From NCBI RefSeq assembly GCF_030852425.1, contig NZ_NSDM01000021.1, positions 1-64,000 on the forward strand: a stretch of 64,000 bases of DNA, given 5' to 3'. Shown piece by piece: positions 10,701-47,481 of this stretch. A program made the translations under genes and the position numbers. The notes beneath the pieces were generated by a model that saw only the letters and a list, made by a program, of their open reading frames with translations, did no database searches and was not told where the DNA came from. The first letter of the stretch is position 1; the number at the start of each line of letters is the position of its first letter. The DNA comes from Saccharothrix longispora (GTDB lineage: Bacteria > Actinomycetota > Actinomycetes > Mycobacteriales > Pseudonocardiaceae).

Positions 10701-12320
10701 GCCGGCCAGCGCGCCCAGGTCCGCCGGGTCGAGCAGGACGGCGCGGTGCGGCAGGGCGGTCCTGGTGGCGGTCAGCGAGAAGGCCACGTCGGACGGCCGG
10801 TCGCCGCCGGCGGCGAGGTGGTCGCGCAGCCGCGCGGCCTGCGCCCGCAGCGCCTCCCGGGACCGCGCCGACAGCACCCACGGCACCGGCCCGGGGGGCG
10901 CGGCCCCCACCCCCTCGGCCCCCACCCCCTCGGCCCCCACCCCCTCGGCGGCCGGCCCCTCGGCGGGCGCGGCCTCCACGACCACGTGCGCGTTGGTGCC
11001 GCTGACCCCGAACGACGACACGGCCGCGCGGCGCGGGGCACCGGTCTCCGGCCACGGCCGGGCGGTGGTCGGCAGCTCGACCGCGCCGGTGGACCAGTCC
11101 ACGCGCCGCGACGGGTTCGCGGCGTGCAGGGTCGCGGGCACCGTGCCGTGCCGCATCGCCATCACGACCTTGATGAGCCCCGCCACGCCGGACGCGGCCT
11201 GCGCGTGCCCGATGTTCGACTTCACCGACCCCAGCAGCAGCGGTCGTGCGCGGTCCCGGCCGTAGGTCGCGAGCAGCGCGCCGGCCTCGATCGGGTCGCC
11301 CAGGGCCGTGCCGGTGCCGTGCGCCTCCACCAGGTCCACGTCGGCCGCGGACAGCCCGGACGCCGTGAGCGCCTGGCGGATCACCCGCCGCTGCGCCGGG
11401 CCGCTCGGCGCGGTCAGCCCGTTGGACGCGCCGTCGGAGTTCACCGCCGACCCGCGCAGCACCGCGAGCACCGGGTGCCCGTTGCGGCGCGCGTCGGACA
11501 GCTTCTCCAGCAGCACCAGGCCGACGCCCTCGGCCCACCCGACGCCGTCCGCGCCCTCGGCGAACGCCTTGCACCGGCCGTCCGGCGCGACCGCGCCCTG
11601 CCGGCCGTAGAGCACGAACGCGGTGGGCTTGACCATGATCGTGACGCCGCCTGCGAGCGCCAGCGAGCACTCCCCCGCCCGCACCGCCTGCGCGGCCAGG
11701 TGGATCGCGACCAGCGACGACGAGCACGCCGTGTCCACGGTGACCGACGGGCCCTCCAGCCCGAACGTGTAGGACAGCCGGCCGGACACGACGCTCGCCG
11801 CGTTGCCGGTGCCCGCGTGCGGGCTGCCGTCCTCGCCGGCCGCCGACAGCAGGTCCAGGTACTCCTGGCCGTTCGTGCCGACGAACACGCCGGTGCGGCT
11901 GCCGTGCAGGGCGGCGGCGTCCAGCCCGGCCCGCTCGAACGCCTCCCACGACGTCTCCAGCAGCAGCCGCTGCTGGGGGTCCATCGCCAGCGCCTCGCGC
12001 GGGGTGAGCCCGAAGAAGGCCGGGTCGAAGTCGGCGACCCCGGACACGAACCCGCCCTCGCGGGTCGGTCCCACGGCCAGGTCCGCCGGGTCCCAGCCCC
12101 GGTCGTCGGGCAGCGGACCCACCGCGTCGACCCCGGCGTCCACCAGGTCCCACAGCTGCTCGGGCGAGGTGACGCCGCCGGGGAACCGGCAGCTCATGGC
12201 CACGACGGCGACCGGCTCGGCGCGGCCGGCGGCGAGCTGCCGGTTGAGCCTGCGCAGCCGCTCGTTCTCCTTCATCGACGCCCGGAACGCCTCGATGACC
12301 TGGTCGGTGGAGTGGGGCAT
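1788..12320 (-). CDS. Modular type I PKS (gene C), two modules (M7-M8)
   Basis: A 3510-residue polyketide synthase that extends an ACP-bound chain by two units. Order: docking helix (about 1-33, MPHSTDQVIEAF...ENERLRRLN), then KS-AT-KR-ACP (module 7), KS-AT-DH-ER-KR-ACP (module 8), and a C-terminal docking tail ending DDEIFEFIDRELRGT. Start: ATG at 12320 after CGGAGA, 25 bases downstream of the PKS B stop. The N-terminal helix differs in type from those of PKS B and D, and the C-terminal tail differs from that of PKS B, which suggests B-to-C and C-to-D pairing. The KR of module 7 lacks its catalytic residues. A 3 x 15-base direct repeat lies in the first KS-AT linker. The gene sits in a four-gene PKS series on the minus strand; substrate and product are inferred. 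Confidence 0.97.
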   Translation of the reverse strand: MPHSTDQVIEAFRASMKENERLRRLNRQLAAGRAEPVAVVAMSCRFPGGVTSPEQLWDLVDAGVDAVGPLPDDRGWDPADLAVGPTREGGFVSGVADFDPAFFGLTPREALAMDPQQRLLLETSWEAFERAGLDAAALHGSRTGVFVGTNGQEYLDLLSAAGEDGSPHAGTGNAASVVSGRLSYTFGLEGPSVTVDTACSSSLVAIHLAAQAVRAGECSLALAGGVTIMVKPTAFVLYGRQGAVAPDGRCKAFAEGADGVGWAEGVGLVLLEKLSDARRNGHPVLAVLRGSAVNSDGASNGLTAPSGPAQRRVIRQALTASGLSAADVDLVEAHGTGTALGDPIEAGALLATYGRDRARPLLLGSVKSNIGHAQAASGVAGLIKVVMAMRHGTVPATLHAANPSRRVDWSTGAVELPTTARPWPETGAPRRAAVSSFGVSGTNAHVVVEAAPAEGPAAEGVGAEGVGAEGVGAAPPGPVPWVLSARSREALRAQAARLRDHLAAGGDRPSDVAFSLTATRTALPHRAVLLDPADLGALAGGRPSATTAEGVADPDAARPVFVFPGQGAQWAGMGARLLDESPVFAARIGECADALAPHVDFSLVDVLRDGLALDRVDVVQPVSWAVAVALAALWEAHGVRPAAVVGHSQGEVAAACVAGGLSLGDGARVVALRARAIGRALSGRGGMLSVALPEAEVAPRLPSGLSIAAVNGPAAVVVSGEPAALDGLAASLAAEGARVRRVAVDYASHSAHVDAVRDDLLAALAPVRPVTGTVPFFSTRTGDWFDTAGLDAGYWFGNLRETVRFEQAVRGLVAMGHRAFVEVGPHPVLTAAVQGTAEAAGAPVAAVGTLRRDDGGYDRFALSLGEAFCAGAAADWSGFFPGARRVDLPTYPFQRTRLWPDLPVPAVSGRYRTGWTPIGPGRPLDGTWLVAVADEASWSPDGPAARVVVSADAGVTAARITEALGGVEPSGVLALTATDDGVTGVALTTALLRALGSLGLPAPLWCVTRGAVSTGDDDPVTNPGHAALWGLGRVAALEHPERWGGLVDLAGDELLLPDAPEDQVAVRPGGLLGRRLLPVSGSSAAPGLSGTVLVTGGTGSVGSRVVRWVLEHGAEHVVVVARNAHEASDDVTPVACPVTDREALAAAIAAIPADRPLTAVVHAARVVADGTLATLDDTRLLDPVRTALAGVPVLDELAGDVPLVVFAGLAGAVGGPGQAAAAAADAAAEAVVLRRRAAGRPGTVVAWAEWATGRGAELAGTLASRGLPALTPERALDAFGSALGSAFDGGPAQLVVADFGWERFASWFAAERPSPLFAELEGFRRGRADTTADDAAEPATGLTGLPRAQAVRRLLDLVRDTAAAVLGHSSAAEVPARRAFGELGFDSLTAVELRNRLRAATGAPVPATAVFDHPTPEALAAHLAELLLGPAAVDAALPAASGSATSDPIVIVGMACRFPGGVADADGLWRLVAEGRDVVGPFPADRGWDLAGLGTTSATAEGGFLDDVAGFDAGFFGISPREALSMDPQQRLLLETSWEALEHAGIDPVGLRGSSTGVFVGAVGTDYRPPADVQGHHLAGTVASVLSGRVSYAFGLEGPAMTIDTACSSSLVALHLAARSLRAGESSLALAGGVMVMSTPAAFTGFTAQGGMAAGGRCRSFAESAEGTGWSEGVGVLVLERLSDARRNGHTALAVVRGSAVNSDGASNGLTAPNGPAQQRVIRAALADAGLAPSDVDVVEAHGTGTTLGDPIEAQAVLATYGQDRERPLLLGSVKSNMAHAQAAAGVAGIIKVVQAIRHGLVPGTLHVDRPSPHVDWQSGAVRLVTEATAWPETGRPRRAGVSSFGASGTNAHVVVEQAPPAEARPTTTAATATAAGTVPVLLSAATPEGLRAQAERWLDLDARALGDLAFSAATTRAHLEHRAAVVCADPAGLRHGLAVLAAGDTAPDVLVGRADRAPTTAFVFAGQGAQRVGMGAELARFPVFTAAFEEVCARLDVDVRSGDPDDTGVAQPALFAFEVALFRLVESWGLRPDVLVGHSVGEIAAAHVAGVLSLDDACRLVSARARLMAALPAGGAMLSVRAPEDVVVPLLPDGVAVAAVNAPDAVVVAGPADAVAEAGRRLAGFRTRPLRVSHAFHSPLVEPVLDDLRAALDGIAFAPPAVPLVSTVTGKPSDMSTVDYWVRQVREPVRFADAVAALDADTVVEIGPDGSLSAAVRDTAGPDVLVVPLARRDGAEDTALLAGLARLHTRGVPVDWAAVVPGNRVALPTYAFHHERYWPARFAADEVGTVGLDATGHALVGAATPLPDSDGVLLTGRLSRHTHPWLADHRVGDTVLFPGTGFLDLAFRAGDEVGCPSVAELTLEQPLLLPEDGAVRVQVVVGPPDGAGTRTLAVFGRPDGDDAPWTRYAGGLLSPRAVEGVALDGAWPPAGAEPMDLDGFYEHHAERHFHYGPVFRGLTAVWRRGEDVFADVVLPGHEQGAAEGFGLHPALLDAALHAISFAHPDTDPKQLPFSWTGVALHATGAGRLRVRLASSGPDSVTLTVADTAGAPVATIGALVLRPADTGSPRGRADGLHSLIWTPVDTAGGVGAVEPVVLGPPVPGPDTPGRRVADAAALAAELAADAPAPAFAVLPVPAEEGATASVLEVLRDWAARDDLAAVPLLVLTRDAVAASPSDALTGLPASPVWGLVRSAQWEEPGRFLLLDHDGTADAALLAAAVASGEPQAAVRRGALLAPRVVRPAPGDVVALPSAFGLGEGWRLDATGSGAVDGIAAVPVHVPAPGPGEVLIGMRAAGVNFRDVLSVLGLAAGAEPGPLGVEGAGVVLEVGPGVTDLAPGDRVMGVLSGAYGPRALADRRTVTRVPDGWSWTDAATVPMAYLTAYYALVDLVGLKPGESVLVHAGAGGVGMAAIRLARHLGAEVYATASPGKWAALRELGLPDERIASSRTLDFADAFRAATGGRGVDVVLNSLAGAFTDASLELLAPGGRFAEMGKSDVRDPADHPGITYTAFDTVEAGPDRLGRMFAELLDLGAVRPLPATTWDVRRAPEAFRHISQAKHTGKVVLTLPAPWRADGTVLITGGTGALGSRLARHLVAEHGATRLLLLGRRGPDTPGAAELRAELGDAGARVDVVACDAADPDAVAAVLAAVPAEHPLTAVVHAAGVLDDGVLSALTPERLATVLRAKADAALVLDRLTRDADLAAFTTYSSVVGTVGGPGQGSYAAANAFLDALAQHRRARGLPGQSLRWGPWTAEAGMTAALGGASGRSGTRPLSWADGHALFDAALAAADPSPLPVRFDQAGLRANTDLPPLLSGLVTGAARRSAATEAADAGSFVDRLAGLTAGERRRALVRFVREQVAAVLGHRSPDAVEADRGFTDLGFDSLTVVELRNRVNGATGLRLAATTVFDHPTPTALAAHLLSLLEPGFESVPDAHLADLAALEAAVSGGLPEAARDEVAGRLRALLDLLGGGGDVPVPAGGAGFVDVIDDASDDEIFEFIDRELRGT
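2050..7990 (-). other. PKS module 8: KS-AT(malonyl)-DH-ER-KR-ACP
   Basis: Boundaries are approximate. KS Cys near residue 1607 (DTACSSSL), with KSNMAH in place of KSNIGH (the histidine is kept). AT has GHSVG (about 2041) and HAFH (about 2136), the malonyl-CoA signature. DH has its His in ADHRVGDTVLFPG (about 2327), where the family motif HxxxGxxxxP has Asp instead of Gly, and its Asp in LLDAALHA (about 2494). ER has VNFRDVL and HAGAGGVGMAA (about 2897). KR has GGTGALG, LDD (B-type) and GSYAAANA (about 3224). ACP is LGFDSLTVVEL (about 3386). Predicted outcome: an acetate unit with full reduction of the preceding carbonyl, provided the DH works. Confidence 0.88.
6990..7220. repeat. 231-base stretch identical to 15757-15987
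   Basis: Part of the KS coding sequence of module 8 is identical, base for base as I read it, to the KS of module 6 at 15757-15987. The same offset of 8767 bases gives further identical blocks at 7432-7540 and about 7695-7788. Confidence 0.92.
8030..12222 (-). other. PKS module 7: KS-AT(methylmalonyl)-KR(inactive)-ACP
   Basis: Boundaries are approximate. KS Cys in DTACSSSL near residue 197; AT with GHSQG (about 647) and YASH (about 747), the methylmalonyl-CoA signature; KR-like fold with an intact NADPH loop VTGGTGSVG (about 1094). Where active KRs read SS...GxxxYAAANA, this one reads FAGLAG...GQAAAAAADA, so both Ser and Tyr are missing, and the LDD motif and catalytic Lys region are also lost. 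ACP LGFDSLTAVEL with its serine near residue 1387. Predicted outcome: addition of a propionate unit with the beta-keto group left unreduced. Such a domain could still help set the alpha-methyl configuration, as known for the inactive KR of erythromycin module 3. Confidence 0.88.
10902..10946. repeat. Three 15-base tandem repeats in PKS C linker
   Basis: Three exact copies of ggcccccaccccctc encode repeated (E)GVGA units in the KS-AT linker of module 7. They keep the frame and lie outside the folded domains. Confidence 0.95.
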
Positions 12321-12345
12321 GGTTCTCCGCTTCGGGGTCGGTTGG

Positions 12346-34629
<22,284 letters not shown>

Positions 34630-34684
34630 TCAACCCAACCCATCTCGACGGTCGACGGCGACACGAACGGGTACGCGTCTGCCC

Positions 34685-34717
34685 AGTCTCGACGGGTGAT
34701 CGCCGGAAAATCCCTAG
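34685..34717 (-). promoter_or_regulatory. Possible PKS B promoter with weak PimM-like box
   Basis: In the 100-base gap between PKS A and PKS B, the minus strand reads CTAGGGATTTTCCGGC (34717 to 34702), which matches 13 of 16 positions of the PAS-LuxR operator consensus CTVGGGAWWTCCCBAG. GAGACT (34690 to 34685) starts 12 bases after the box, the same spacing as the -10 hexamers beside the two better boxes in this window. It would give PKS B its own regulated transcription in addition to read-through from PKS A. The match is imperfect, so this is tentative. Confidence 0.45.
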
Positions 34718-34729
34718 AGTCGCGGCGGC

Positions 34730-43822
<9,093 letters not shown>

Positions 43823-43939
43823 GACTGGCTCCCGCTGGTGCGCGCGGCGACAGCAGACCCGACCGGGCCGACGGTCGCGATGGGTCGTCGATGCCCTCCC
43901 CAGTCTCGCCGCCGGGCGGCCGGTGCGGGGCACGCCTTT

Positions 43940-43972
43940 CTGGGGCTTTCCCCAGACATGCGCCCCTATCGT
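43940..43972 (+). promoter_or_regulatory. PimM-like operator and promoter of the 44-50 kb operon (shared with PKS A)
   Basis: The 194-base region between divergent PKS A and the first glycosyltransferase has the palindrome CTGGGGCTTTCCCCAG at 43940-43955, 15 of 16 matches to CTVGGGAWWTCCCBAG. A -10-like TATCGT at 43967-43972 starts 12 bases after the box. This exact geometry recurs at 53013-53045, so the box would overlap the -35 position. For the opposite direction (PKS A) no convincing -10 is seen at that spacing; GAGACT on the minus strand (43907 to 43902) is a weak candidate. Confidence 0.65.
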
Positions 43973-44016
43973 CACGCTCGGCAGTCCAGGCACACCCGAC
44001 CCAGGCGAAGGTGCCC

Positions 44017-45273
44017 ATGAGGATCACGATGCTGACGTTCGGCACCCGCGGTGACGTGCAGCCGCTGGTCGCCCTCGGCCGGACCCTGCGCGGGCGCGGC
44101 CACGACGTGCGGATCGGCACCGCGCCGTCGTTCCGCGGCCTGGTCGAGGACGCCGGCCTCGACTTCCGGGCCGTCGAGCCGCCGCCGGGGATGCGCGAGG
44201 ACCTGTTCAGCCAGCCGGGCATGAACGCCGCGATCCGCAAGGGACCGTCGTTCGTGCGCACCGTGCGGTCCGTGCAGCCGCCCACCGACGACGAGGTGGT
44301 GGCGATGTTCGAGGGCATGCGCGCCGCGAGCGCGGACGCGGACCTCGTGGTGACGGCCCCGCTGACGCACATCGCCGGGTTCACCGACCCCGACCGGCCG
44401 TGGTGTTCGGTGTCCTGGATCCCCATGACCGCCACCCGGGACTTCCCCGCCTACCAGGCGAAGCCGCGCCCGTGGGGCGGCGGCTACAACCGGCTCACGC
44501 ACCGGTTCTTCGACACCTTCCAGTGGACGTCGATGTGCTGGATGGCCAACAAGTACGTGGAGCGCGTCGGCGGCGCGGCCCTGAAGGGCACGTCGCGGTT
44601 CGGCGAGATCGGGCGCGACCGGCCGCTGCTGTACCCGTTCAGCGACGTCGTGGTGCCGCGCCCGGCGGACTGGCCGGACCAGGCGCACATCACCGGCTAC
44701 TGGTTCCACGACCGCGAGTGGTGGAACCCGCCGGCCGACCTGGCCGACTTCGTCGCGCAGGCCCCGCCCGTCCTGCTCACGCTGGGCAGCACGTGGCCGG
44801 TGCACGACGCCGACCGCACCGTGGACTGGGCGGTCGACGCGGCCCGCGGCGCGGGCAGGCCGCTGGTGGTGGTCGGCGGCAACGACCGCGAGCTGCCCGA
44901 CGACGTGTTCCGGGCGACCGAGGTCGACTACGCCTGGTTGATGCCGCGCTGCGCTGCGGTGGTGCACCACGGCGGCTGCGGCACGGCCGGTTCGGCGCTG
45001 CGCGCGGGCATCCCCCAGGTCACGGTGCCGGCGGTGTTCGACAACCCGTTCTGGGCGCGGCGGATGCACGGCCTGGGCGTGGGCCCCGCTCCCCTGCCGC
45101 TGCACCGCCTCACCCGCGACGGCCTGGTCGCCGCGGTCGCCGAGTCGGTCGCCGACGACCGGATGCGGGAGCGCTCGGCCGCGCTGGGCGAGGCGATGGC
45201 GGGCGAGACGGGCCTGGCCACCGCCGCCGACGTGGTGGAGAAGTACCTGGCGAGCACCGGGACCGCCGCGTGA
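44017..45273 (+). CDS. GT1-family glycosyltransferase (GtfB/sterol-glucosyltransferase-like)
   Basis: A 418-residue cytosolic glycosyltransferase expected to move a sugar from an NDP-sugar onto the polyketide or an attached sugar. N-terminus MRITMLTFGTRGDVQPLVAL is typical of the GtfB/UGT-like family; the C-terminal donor site is intact, with HHGGCGTAGSALRAGIPQ (about 325-342) followed by FDNPFWARRM. ATG at 44017 follows GAAGG; an in-frame GTG lies two codons upstream. It is the first gene of a coupled operon with the extender-unit genes: its TGA overlaps the next GTG (GTGA). The donor sugar cannot be read from sequence. Unlike the second glycosyltransferase of this window, it keeps the pyrophosphate-binding histidine. 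Confidence 0.92.
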   Translation: MRITMLTFGTRGDVQPLVALGRTLRGRGHDVRIGTAPSFRGLVEDAGLDFRAVEPPPGMREDLFSQPGMNAAIRKGPSFVRTVRSVQPPTDDEVVAMFEGMRAASADADLVVTAPLTHIAGFTDPDRPWCSVSWIPMTATRDFPAYQAKPRPWGGGYNRLTHRFFDTFQWTSMCWMANKYVERVGGAALKGTSRFGEIGRDRPLLYPFSDVVVPRPADWPDQAHITGYWFHDREWWNPPADLADFVAQAPPVLLTLGSTWPVHDADRTVDWAVDAARGAGRPLVVVGGNDRELPDDVFRATEVDYAWLMPRCAAVVHHGGCGTAGSALRAGIPQVTVPAVFDNPFWARRMHGLGVGPAPLPLHRLTRDGLVAAVAESVADDRMRERSAALGEAMAGETGLATAADVVEKYLASTGTAA

Positions 45274-46109
45274 TCGCGATCTTCGGCGCGGGCACGATGG
45301 GGTCCGGCATCGCGGCGCTGGCGCTCGGGCACGGCGTGCCGGTGACCCTCGTCGACCTCGACCGGTCCGTCGTGGACGACGCCGCGACGCGCGTGCGCGG
45401 GCACCTGCGACACGGCGCGCTCATGGGTTCCTTCCCCGACGTCGAGCCGGCCGGGCTGACCACCGCCACCGACCCGTCGGCCGCCGCGGGCGCCGAGCTG
45501 GTCGTCGAGGCGATCACCGAGGACGAGCGCGCCAAGGCGGCGCTGCTGGCCCAGCTGTGCGGGATCGTGCCGCCGGGCACGCCGCTGGTGTCCAACACCT
45601 CCGGCATCCCGATCGACGAGCTGGCGGAGGCCGTCACCGACCCGGCCGACCTGGTCGGCGTGCACTTCATGAACCCCACCTGGCTCATCGGCACCGCCGA
45701 GGTGGTGCGCGGCGGCCGCACCGGCGCGCACGCCCTGGACGCCGTGCTCGCGCTGCTGGACCGCCTGGGCCGCAGGTCGGTCGTGGTCCGCGACGCGCCC
45801 GGCTTCGTCACCAGCCGGCTGCTGCACCCGATGATCAACGACGCGGCGCGGATCGTGCAGGAGGGCACCGCGACCGCCGAGCAGGTCGACGAGCTGATGC
45901 GCGGCTGCCTGGGCCACCCGACCGGTCCCCTGCTCACCGCGGACCTCATCGGCCTGGACAACCTCGCCGACGCCCTGCGCGCGCTGGCCGACCGCACCGG
46001 GATCGCCTCGCACGCGCCGTGCGAGCTGCTGCTGGCCAAGGTCGCCGCGGGTCACCTGGGGCGCAAGAGCGGCCAGGGCTTCTACGACTACGGAAAGGTC
46101 TTGTCGTGA
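45270..46109 (+). CDS. fkbK: 3-hydroxyacyl-CoA dehydrogenase-like, glyceryl-ACP oxidation (FkbK type)
   Basis: A 279-residue NAD(P)-dependent dehydrogenase. In the methoxymalonyl-ACP pathway (FK520, ansamitocin, geldanamycin) this enzyme oxidises glyceryl-ACP toward 2-hydroxymalonyl-semialdehyde-ACP. Visible: dinucleotide loop GAGTMG (residues 6-11), VSNTSGIP, the active-site motif GVHFMNP, and the C-terminal HPTGPLLTADLIGLD and GRKSGQGFYDYG of the 3-hydroxyacyl-CoA dehydrogenase family. The GTG start overlaps the previous stop by GTGA, and its own stop overlaps the next gene in the same way. The following ACP, acyl-CoA dehydrogenase and FkbH genes make the assignment firm; a primary beta-oxidation enzyme is unlikely here. 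Confidence 0.9.
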   Translation: MIAIFGAGTMGSGIAALALGHGVPVTLVDLDRSVVDDAATRVRGHLRHGALMGSFPDVEPAGLTTATDPSAAAGAELVVEAITEDERAKAALLAQLCGIVPPGTPLVSNTSGIPIDELAEAVTDPADLVGVHFMNPTWLIGTAEVVRGGRTGAHALDAVLALLDRLGRRSVVVRDAPGFVTSRLLHPMINDAARIVQEGTATAEQVDELMRGCLGHPTGPLLTADLIGLDNLADALRALADRTGIASHAPCELLLAKVAAGHLGRKSGQGFYDYGKVLS

Positions 46110-46363
46110 CGGTCGAACCCACCTCGGCGGACATCGCCGGTCCCATCACCGCGTTCCTCCGGGAGCGCACCAAGGTCGACGTGCCGGCGGACCAGGACCT
46201 GTTCGCCTCGGGACTGGTGTCGTCGATCTTCGCCATGGAGCTGATCGTGCACGTCGAGCAGACCTTCGACGTCGCGATCACCGGTTCCGACCTGCGACTG
46301 GACAACTTCCGCACGGTGGACCGGATGACGGAGCTGGTCACCCGGCTGCGAGCCGGTGCCTGA
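46106..46363 (+). CDS. fkbJ: Discrete acyl carrier protein for the glycerate-derived extender (FkbJ type)
   Basis: An 85-residue carrier protein. The phosphopantetheine serine is in GLVSSIFAMELI, the FkbJ-like variant of the usual DSL motif. It would carry the glyceryl, hydroxymalonyl and possibly methoxymalonyl group while the neighbouring enzymes process it, then donate it to a PKS AT domain. The GTG start overlaps the previous stop (GTGA) and its end overlaps the acyl-CoA dehydrogenase gene by eight bases, so translation is coupled and the subunits would be made together. Confidence 0.93.
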   Translation: MTVEPTSADIAGPITAFLRERTKVDVPADQDLFASGLVSSIFAMELIVHVEQTFDVAITGSDLRLDNFRTVDRMTELVTRLRAGA

Positions 46364-47462
46364 GCCGGCGGACCCGCGCGCGCTGGTGGACGACCTGGTC
46401 GCCGCCGAGGCGGGCGACTGGGACCTCGCGGGCGCGGTGCCGGACGGGGTGCTGCGCCGGCTCGGCGCGGCCGGGTTGCTGTGCCCGCAGGTGGACGGGC
46501 GGTACGGCGGGCTCGGCCGGGACAGCCGGTGGACCGGCGAGTTCACCGCCCACCTGGGCAGCCGGTGCGGCTCCGTGCGCAGCGTGCTGACCTCGCAGTC
46601 CATGGCCGCGGGCACGATCGCCCGCCTGGGTGACGCCGCCCAGCGGCACGAGCACCTCACCCGGCTCACGTCGGGCGCGCTCGCCGCCGCCGCGTTCAGC
46701 GAGCCGGGAGCGGGCAGCGACCTGTCGGCGATGACCACCGAGGTGCGCCGCGACGGCGACGGGGTCGTGCTCACCGGCCACAAGACGTGGATCACCGCCG
46801 CCGCCTACGCCGACCTGGTCGTCGTGGTCGCCCGCCAGGACGACGGCGCGGCGGCGGTCGTGGTGCCCGCCGACGCGCCGGGCGTGGTGGTCACGCCGGT
46901 GGTCGCGCCCAGCGGGTGCCGGGCCGCCGGGCACGCCGACGTGCGCCTGGACGGCGTGCGGCTGCCCGCCTCGGCCGTGCTGGGCGGTGGCGGGCAACCG
47001 CTGCCGCTGCTCGTCACGGCCGCCCTCCAGCACGGGCGCATGTCCGTGGCGTGGGGCTGCGTGGGCATCCTGCGCTCCTGCCTGACCGAGGCGTCCCGGC
47101 ACGCGGCGACCCGCGAGCAGTTCGGCGTGCCGCTGGCCGAGCACCAGCTGGTCGCCCGGCACCTGGCCGAGCTGCTGGTGGCCGAGCGGTCGGCGACGCA
47201 CGCCTGCGAGCACGCCGCCGACGCGGTGGACGCCCGCTCCCCCGACCAGGTCGTGGCCGCGGTGCTGGCCAAGCACACCGCCGCGACCCTCGCCGCGCGC
47301 GGCGCCGCGTCGGCCGTGCAGGTCCTCGGCTCCGCGGCGGCCCGCGACGGGCACCCGGTGGCGCGGGCACACCGCGACGCCAAGCTCATGGAGATCATCG
47401 AGGGCACCAGCGAGATCTGCCAGCTCATCCTCGCGCGCCACGCCGTAGCCGCGGCGCGCTGA
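46356..47462 (+). CDS. fkbI: Acyl-CoA dehydrogenase-like flavoprotein (FkbI type)
   Basis: A 368-residue FAD-dependent acyl-CoA dehydrogenase relative that, in characterised clusters, takes the ACP-bound 3-carbon unit to 2-hydroxymalonyl-ACP. Visible: AAAFSEPGAGSDLSAM and TGHKTWITAAAYADL of the middle flavin-binding domain, RxxFGVPLAEHQ in the C-terminal helical domain, and the end motif KLMEIIEGTSEICQLIL containing the presumed catalytic Glu and the flavin-contact sequence. The GTG start is inside the ACP gene, so expression probably depends on coupling. A 19-base gap separates it from the FkbH gene. Confidence 0.9.
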   Translation: MPEPADPRALVDDLVAAEAGDWDLAGAVPDGVLRRLGAAGLLCPQVDGRYGGLGRDSRWTGEFTAHLGSRCGSVRSVLTSQSMAAGTIARLGDAAQRHEHLTRLTSGALAAAAFSEPGAGSDLSAMTTEVRRDGDGVVLTGHKTWITAAAYADLVVVVARQDDGAAAVVVPADAPGVVVTPVVAPSGCRAAGHADVRLDGVRLPASAVLGGGGQPLPLLVTAALQHGRMSVAWGCVGILRSCLTEASRHAATREQFGVPLAEHQLVARHLAELLVAERSATHACEHAADAVDARSPDQVVAAVLAKHTAATLAARGAASAVQVLGSAAARDGHPVARAHRDAKLMEIIEGTSEICQLILARHAVAAAR

Positions 47463-47481
47463 CCGTCCCGGGAGGACTCCG

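Noticed and set aside
1788..12320. A frameshift or pseudogene explanation for the degenerate KR of module 7
   Set aside because: The frame continues cleanly through the ACP and the next module; only catalytic residues are replaced, so this is an inactive domain within an intact gene.
43823..43993. An N-terminal extension of PKS A by 57 residues
   Set aside because: The residues do not resemble a PKS N-terminus, and the region holds the operator and divergent promoter; the GTG at 43822 has a well-placed GGGAG.
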